DNA of 64,000 nt from an uncultured Caulobacterales bacterium (GTDB lineage Bacteria; Pseudomonadota; Alphaproteobacteria; Caulobacterales; Caulobacteraceae). The notes below the pieces were generated by a model. The model saw only the letters and a program-made list of their open reading frames with translations, did not search any database and was not told the origin of the DNA. The position numbers and the translations under genes were made by a program. Below are positions 60,622-64,000 of this stretch, piece after piece (within the stretch, counting starts at the first letter, position 1; the number at the start of each line of letters is the position of its first letter). The stretch is from assembly GCA_903858185.1 (NCBI GenBank), contig CAIOHT010000012.1, forward strand, positions 163,873 through 227,872, read 5' to 3'.

Positions 60622-60909
60622 TCAATGGCCGCCCGCGCCCTCATAGACGCCCGGCGCCAGCCGCTCGTCCTCGTCGCCGGCCGCGGTCGCCGCGACGAAG
60701 CGACGGTCGCAGTAGGGGCAGTCGACGAAGCCCGCGCCGCCCATCTCCAGCCAGACGCGGGGGTGGCCCAGCGCCCCGCCGACGCCGTCGCAGGCGATTC
60801 GGTGCGAGCGCACGACCACGGTTTCGGGCGGCGGGAAGGCGGCGGCCTCCGGCGGCGTGGCCGTCGGGGTCGTCCCCTTGCCGGATTTTGCAGTGACCTT
60901 GCGCGCCAT
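60622..60909 (-). CDS. zinc-finger CHCC domain protein
   Basis: The 95-residue protein has a Lys/Thr-rich N-terminus and the zf-CHCC motif IACDGVGGALGHPRVWLEM with FVDCPYCDRRFV, so the ligands C-H-C-C are all present. The domain is related to mitochondrial NDUFS6, a complex I assembly/zinc subunit. A role with complex I is an inference from homology. It is divergent from the ABC ATPase gene. Confidence 0.9.
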   Translation of the reverse strand: MARKVTAKSGKGTTPTATPPEAAAFPPPETVVVRSHRIACDGVGGALGHPRVWLEMGGAGFVDCPYCDRRFVAATAAGDEDERLAPGVYEGAGGH

Positions 60910-61018
60910 TCTGGATCGTTCCCGAAGAAAGCCGCCCTTGGCTAGGCGGCCTGTGGGGCATACCTATGCGAGGCCCCGCCGGGGCGTCAATTGACCGCAA
61001 GCCCGCCAGAAAGCCCGA

Positions 61019-61981
61019 ATGGACCTGCCCGACTTCGCCATTGAGGCCACCGGTCTCGTGAAGACCTACGCCGCGACCAGGACCACGCCCGAAAAGACGG
61101 CGCTGAACGGCATCGATCTGAAGATCCCGCGCGGCTCGATCTTCGGCCTGCTGGGTCCCAACGGCGCCGGCAAGTCGACCTTCATCAACATCCTCGCCGG
61201 CCTGACCCGCAAGACCAGCGGCACGGTGAAAATCTGGGACCGTGACATAGACCAGCGCCCGCGCGACGCCCGGGCGGCGATCGGCGTGGTGCCCCAGGAA
61301 CTGGCCGCCGACGTCTTCTTCACCCCCCGCGAATCGCTGGAGACCCAGGCCGGCATGTACGGCGTGCCGAAGAAGGAACGGCGCACCGACGAGCTGCTGG
61401 CAGCGCTCGGCCTCACCGACAAGGCCGACGCCTATGTCCGCCAGCTGTCCGGCGGCATGAAGCGCCGCCTGATGGTGGCCAAGGCCATGGTGCACAATCC
61501 GCCGGTGCTGATCCTCGACGAGCCGACCGCCGGCGTCGACGTCGAGCTGCGCCGCCAGCTGTGGAACTACGTCGTGGGCCTGAACCGGCTGGGCGTGACC
61601 ATCGTCCTGACCACCCACTATCTCGAGGAAGCGCAGGAGCTCTGCGACCAGATCGCCATCGTCAATCGCGGCGAGGTGGTTGCCTGCGAGCCGACCGCGA
61701 CCCTGCTGCAGCGGCTGAACACCCGGAACGTGATCGTCACGCCGGAGGAGCCGGTCGCCACCGCTCCGGACCTGACCGGCTTTGAGGCGAAGCTGCGCAG
61801 CGGCGGCTCCTTTTCGGTCACCTACAGGACCGGCCAGTCCAGCGTCGAACAGGTGCTCGCCGCTGTCCGCGCCAGCGGCCTGCACATCAAGGACATCGCC
61901 ACCGAGGACCCCGACCTCGAGGACGTCTTCCTCGCCCTCACCTACGGCGCCGCCGACGGCAAGGACCCGACGAAGGACTGA
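61019..61981 (+). CDS. ABC transporter ATP-binding protein, no permease nearby
   Basis: The 320-residue ATPase has Walker A LLGPNGAGKSTFI (about residues 47-59), Q-loop VVPQELA, signature QLSGGMKRRL, Walker B VLILDEPTAGVD and H-loop LTTHYLEEA, then a roughly 80-residue C-terminal extension (ending TKD). The CcmA/NodI/DrrA-like drug or lipid exporter group fits best. The downstream 229 bases hold only a palindrome, so the permease gene is not adjacent. Confidence 0.9.
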   Translation: MDLPDFAIEATGLVKTYAATRTTPEKTALNGIDLKIPRGSIFGLLGPNGAGKSTFINILAGLTRKTSGTVKIWDRDIDQRPRDARAAIGVVPQELAADVFFTPRESLETQAGMYGVPKKERRTDELLAALGLTDKADAYVRQLSGGMKRRLMVAKAMVHNPPVLILDEPTAGVDVELRRQLWNYVVGLNRLGVTIVLTTHYLEEAQELCDQIAIVNRGEVVACEPTATLLQRLNTRNVIVTPEEPVATAPDLTGFEAKLRSGGSFSVTYRTGQSSVEQVLAAVRASGLHIKDIATEDPDLEDVFLALTYGAADGKDPTKD

Positions 61982-62033
61982 GGGGCTGGGCGGGCCACCG
62001 CGCCCTTCCTCTCTGCGTCTCCGGATGCTGATA

Positions 62034-62179
62034 CGCCCTGAAGGCCTTGATGGAATGGTCCGCTCCGGACGGCGACCTTGGTCAAGGACCGCTTCGCGGC
62101 CGCGCAGCGGCGGGCCCTGCGGGCCCGTCCTTGACGAAGGTCCCGCCGGAGCAAGAATGCTCATCAAGACATCAGGACG
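62034..62179. repeat. large imperfect palindrome
   Basis: Left and right halves pair over most of 146 bases: CGCCCTGA...CTTGATG with CATCAAG...TCAGGACG at the ends, GCTCCGG with CCGGAGC in the middle, and GGTCAAGGAC with GTCCTTGAC around a GC-rich loop (about 62089-62127). It looks like a repeat or small non-autonomous element rather than a gene. Confidence 0.65.
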
Positions 62180-62210
62180 TTCCCTGCCAGGCCAGGACGC
62201 CGGGCGTCTT

Positions 62211-62399
62211 TCAGAACTCCAACTCGACCATGTCGAAGTCGGCCTTGGCCGTCCCGCACAGCGGACAGATCCAGCTGTCAGGGATATCGGACCATCGCGT
62301 CCCGGCGGCCAGGCCCTCGCCGACATCGCCTTCGGCCTCGTCGTAGAGGTAGCCGCACGTCCGGCACTGCCAGACCTTGTAGGGCGGGGCGTCGGCCAT
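62211..62399 (-). CDS. rubredoxin
   Basis: The 62-residue protein has two CxxC knuckles, QCRTCGYLYDEAEGD and WICPLCGTAKADF, which bind one iron, with the usual TRWSDIPDSW between. Rubredoxins are one-electron carriers for alkane hydroxylases, P450-type systems or oxidative-stress enzymes. It is divergent from the P450 gene at 62583 (183-base gap), so it is a reasonable but unproven electron donor for it. GAAGGACGACC precedes the ATG. Confidence 0.96.
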   Translation of the reverse strand: MADAPPYKVWQCRTCGYLYDEAEGDVGEGLAAGTRWSDIPDSWICPLCGTAKADFDMVELEF

Positions 62400-62582
62400 C
62401 GGTCGTCCTTCGGTGAGGGGTCCTGCGCGGATGATCCCAGCCTGATTGACGCCCAATCGCCCTGAACTGATCCACGTCAATTCAACCGCCGAATTGTTGG
62501 TCCGTAGTGCGCCCGAGGCAACAACATTTCTCGCAGTCGCCGGGACGGGCGGCGCGGGACCGGAGAGGAAGACCCCGCGCCC

Positions 62583-63851
62583 ATGATCCCCCAGGACATC
62601 GCCAACACCATCGTCGACCCCAGGGCCTATGCCGACGGAACGCGCATCGACGACGCCTTCCGCTGGCTGCGGGCGAACGCGCCGTTGGCGAAGGCGCAGC
62701 CTGAGGGGTTCGACCCCTTCTGGGTGGTCACCCGCTTCGCCGACATCCAGGAGATCGAGAAGCAGAATGACCTGTTCCACAACGGCGACCTGGCCACCGT
62801 CGTGACGCCGATCGAGGTCGACAAGCGGGTCCGCGAGATGACCGGCGGCTCGCCGCATCTGGTCCGCTCGCTGGTCCAGATGGATAACCCCGACCACATG
62901 AACTACCGGCGCCTGACCCAGGCCTGGTTCCTGCCGCAGAACATCCGCGGCCTCGAGGCGCGTATCCGCGAAATCGCGCGCGGCTTCGTCGACCGGATGG
63001 CCGCCATGGGCGACCGCTGCGACTTCGCCCGCGACGTCGCCTTCCTCTATCCGCTGCATGTGATCATGGAGGTCCTCGGCGTGCCGGAGATCGACGAGCC
63101 CCGCATGCTGAAACTGACCCAGGAGCTGTTCGGCAGCGCCGACCCGGAGCTGAACCGCGGCGGCGCGGTGACCGATGTCGACACCGGCCTGGCCAACCTC
63201 CAGGCCACGGTCATGGACTTCATGACCTACTTCAACGCCATGACCGAGGACCGTCGGGCCAATCCGCGCAACGATCTCGCCAGCGTCATCGCCAACGGCC
63301 AGATCGAGGGCAAGCCGCTCGGCCACCTGGAGGCGATGAGCTACTACATCATCGCCGCCACGGCCGGCCACGACACCACCTCCAACACGACCTCGGGCGC
63401 CATGTGGGCCCTGGCCCAGAACCCTGACCAGTTCGCGAAGGTGAAGGCGGACCTGTCCCTGATCCCCGGGCTGGTCGAGGAGTCGATCCGCTGGGAGACG
63501 CCGGTGAAGCACTTCATGCGCAGCGCCACGGCCGACGCCGAGGTCGCCGGCCAGAAGATCGCCAGGGGCGACTGGATCATGCTCAGCTATCCGTCCGGCA
63601 ACCGCGACGAGTCGGTGTTCACCGATCCGTTCAGCTTCGACATCCAGCGCACGCCCAACAAGCACGTCGCCTTCGGCTACGGCGCGCACGTCTGTCTCGG
63701 CCAGCATCTGGGCCGGATGGAGATGCGCGTCCTGTGGGAAGAGCTGCTGCCGCGCCTCGAGAGCGTCGAACTGGACGGGACGCCGCGGAGGATGGAGGCC
63801 AGCTTCGTCTGCGGCCCCAAGTCGGTGCCGATCCGCTACCGGATGACCTGA
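62583..63851 (+). CDS. cytochrome P450 (copy B)
   Basis: The 422-residue soluble P450 has the I-helix AATAGHDTTSNTTSG, K-helix EESIRWE, and heme loop FGYGAHVCLGQHLG with Cys near residue 371. It is a close paralogue of the P450 at 9572 (same TGGSPHLVR, QELFG.ADPELNR and C-terminal PIRYRMT). GAGAGGAAGACC is near its ATG. The neighbouring divergent rubredoxin gene could supply electrons. Substrate unknown. Confidence 0.94.
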   Translation: MIPQDIANTIVDPRAYADGTRIDDAFRWLRANAPLAKAQPEGFDPFWVVTRFADIQEIEKQNDLFHNGDLATVVTPIEVDKRVREMTGGSPHLVRSLVQMDNPDHMNYRRLTQAWFLPQNIRGLEARIREIARGFVDRMAAMGDRCDFARDVAFLYPLHVIMEVLGVPEIDEPRMLKLTQELFGSADPELNRGGAVTDVDTGLANLQATVMDFMTYFNAMTEDRRANPRNDLASVIANGQIEGKPLGHLEAMSYYIIAATAGHDTTSNTTSGAMWALAQNPDQFAKVKADLSLIPGLVEESIRWETPVKHFMRSATADAEVAGQKIARGDWIMLSYPSGNRDESVFTDPFSFDIQRTPNKHVAFGYGAHVCLGQHLGRMEMRVLWEELLPRLESVELDGTPRRMEASFVCGPKSVPIRYRMT

Positions 63852-63923
63852 GGGCCCGCGTGCGGAGGGCGGGGTAGCGCACAGCGAATCTTTCCGCTAT
63901 TCACCCGCCTCCGCCAGCGATCC

Positions 63924-64000
63924 GCACCCGTAGCTCAGCTGGATAGAGCGTTGCCCTCCGAAGGCAAAGGTCACACGTTCGAATCGTGTCGGGTGCGCCA
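63924..64000 (+). tRNA. tRNA-Arg (anticodon CCG)
   Basis: The 77-base cloverleaf has acceptor GCACCCG/CGGGTGC, D-arm GCTCAGCTGGATAGAGC, anticodon stem TTGCC/GGCAA with loop CTCCGAA (CCG, reading CGG), T-arm ACACG-TTCGAAT-CGTGT and an encoded CCA as the last three bases of the window. Confidence 0.96.

Overview
The window is high-GC, densely packed bacterial chromosome from an alphaproteobacterium, most likely Caulobacterales (Caulobacter/Phenylobacterium/Brevundimonas type). The evidence is the phyR - nepR/ecfG/phyK general stress response locus, a ChpT phosphotransferase, the hemC-hemD-mitofilin-hemY order, and many four-base stop/start overlaps. Most genes are housekeeping or ordinary accessory genes. 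I could not assign a species.

Region 1 (1-9570) is a general stress response (GSR) island. A partial HWE kinase, a DUF883/membrane/Fe-SOD operon, a DUF1328 peptide, a lipid-kinase/phosphoesterase operon, two envelope lipoproteins, PhyR, NepR, EcfG, a PhyK-like kinase and an entericidin lie here. By reading I found eight exact EcfG promoters (GGAAC-N16/17-CGTT) in about 8 kb, so nearly every transcription unit, including the regulators, appears wired to the same sigma factor. One of these promoters drives no protein. It points into a roughly 120-nt structured, terminator-ended sequence with an exposed C8 tract, a strong candidate for a GsrN-like stress sRNA (5562-5684, minus).

Region 2 (9.5-37 kb) is mixed core metabolism and signalling: a cytochrome P450, a CheY-CheR pair, a creatininase-family amidohydrolase, acetyl-CoA synthetase, a TetR-hydrolase operon with a perfect operator, an M16 protease, an aminotransferase whose 3' end is made of a REP element, an Hsp70-like protein, malic enzyme, DapB, CysQ-like phosphatase, ChpT, GpsA, TsaD and the hem/mitofilin cluster. 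Long palindromic intergenic repeats sit between several of these genes.

Region 3 (37.0-45.1 kb) is an integrated island. A complete tRNA-Thr(CGT) gene is followed 8 kb later by an exact 46-bp copy of its 3' end. Between them lie a DUF4239 membrane protein, a glycine-rich exported protein, a three-gene exported amidohydrolase/carboxylesterase/OprB-porin cassette and a fragment of an Mrp/ApbC ATPase gene. No integrase is visible.

Region 4 (45.1-64 kb) returns to core-like sequence: a glycine-zipper protein with ten YYD/GRW repeats, a HisKA_2-type kinase, hemolysin-III-like protein, a sulfotransferase-like/class IV aminotransferase pair, YggU/YggT, tRNA-Ala(CGC), a cupin, enoyl-CoA hydratase, DNA polymerase I, an exported Hcp-like protein, divergent peptidoglycan-recycling genes (Mpl-like ligase and LD-carboxypeptidase), an orphan ABC ATPase, rubredoxin divergent from a second P450 (a paralogue of the one at 9.6 kb), and tRNA-Arg(CCG) ending exactly at the window edge. 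No CRISPR array, rRNA, prophage or transposase was seen.
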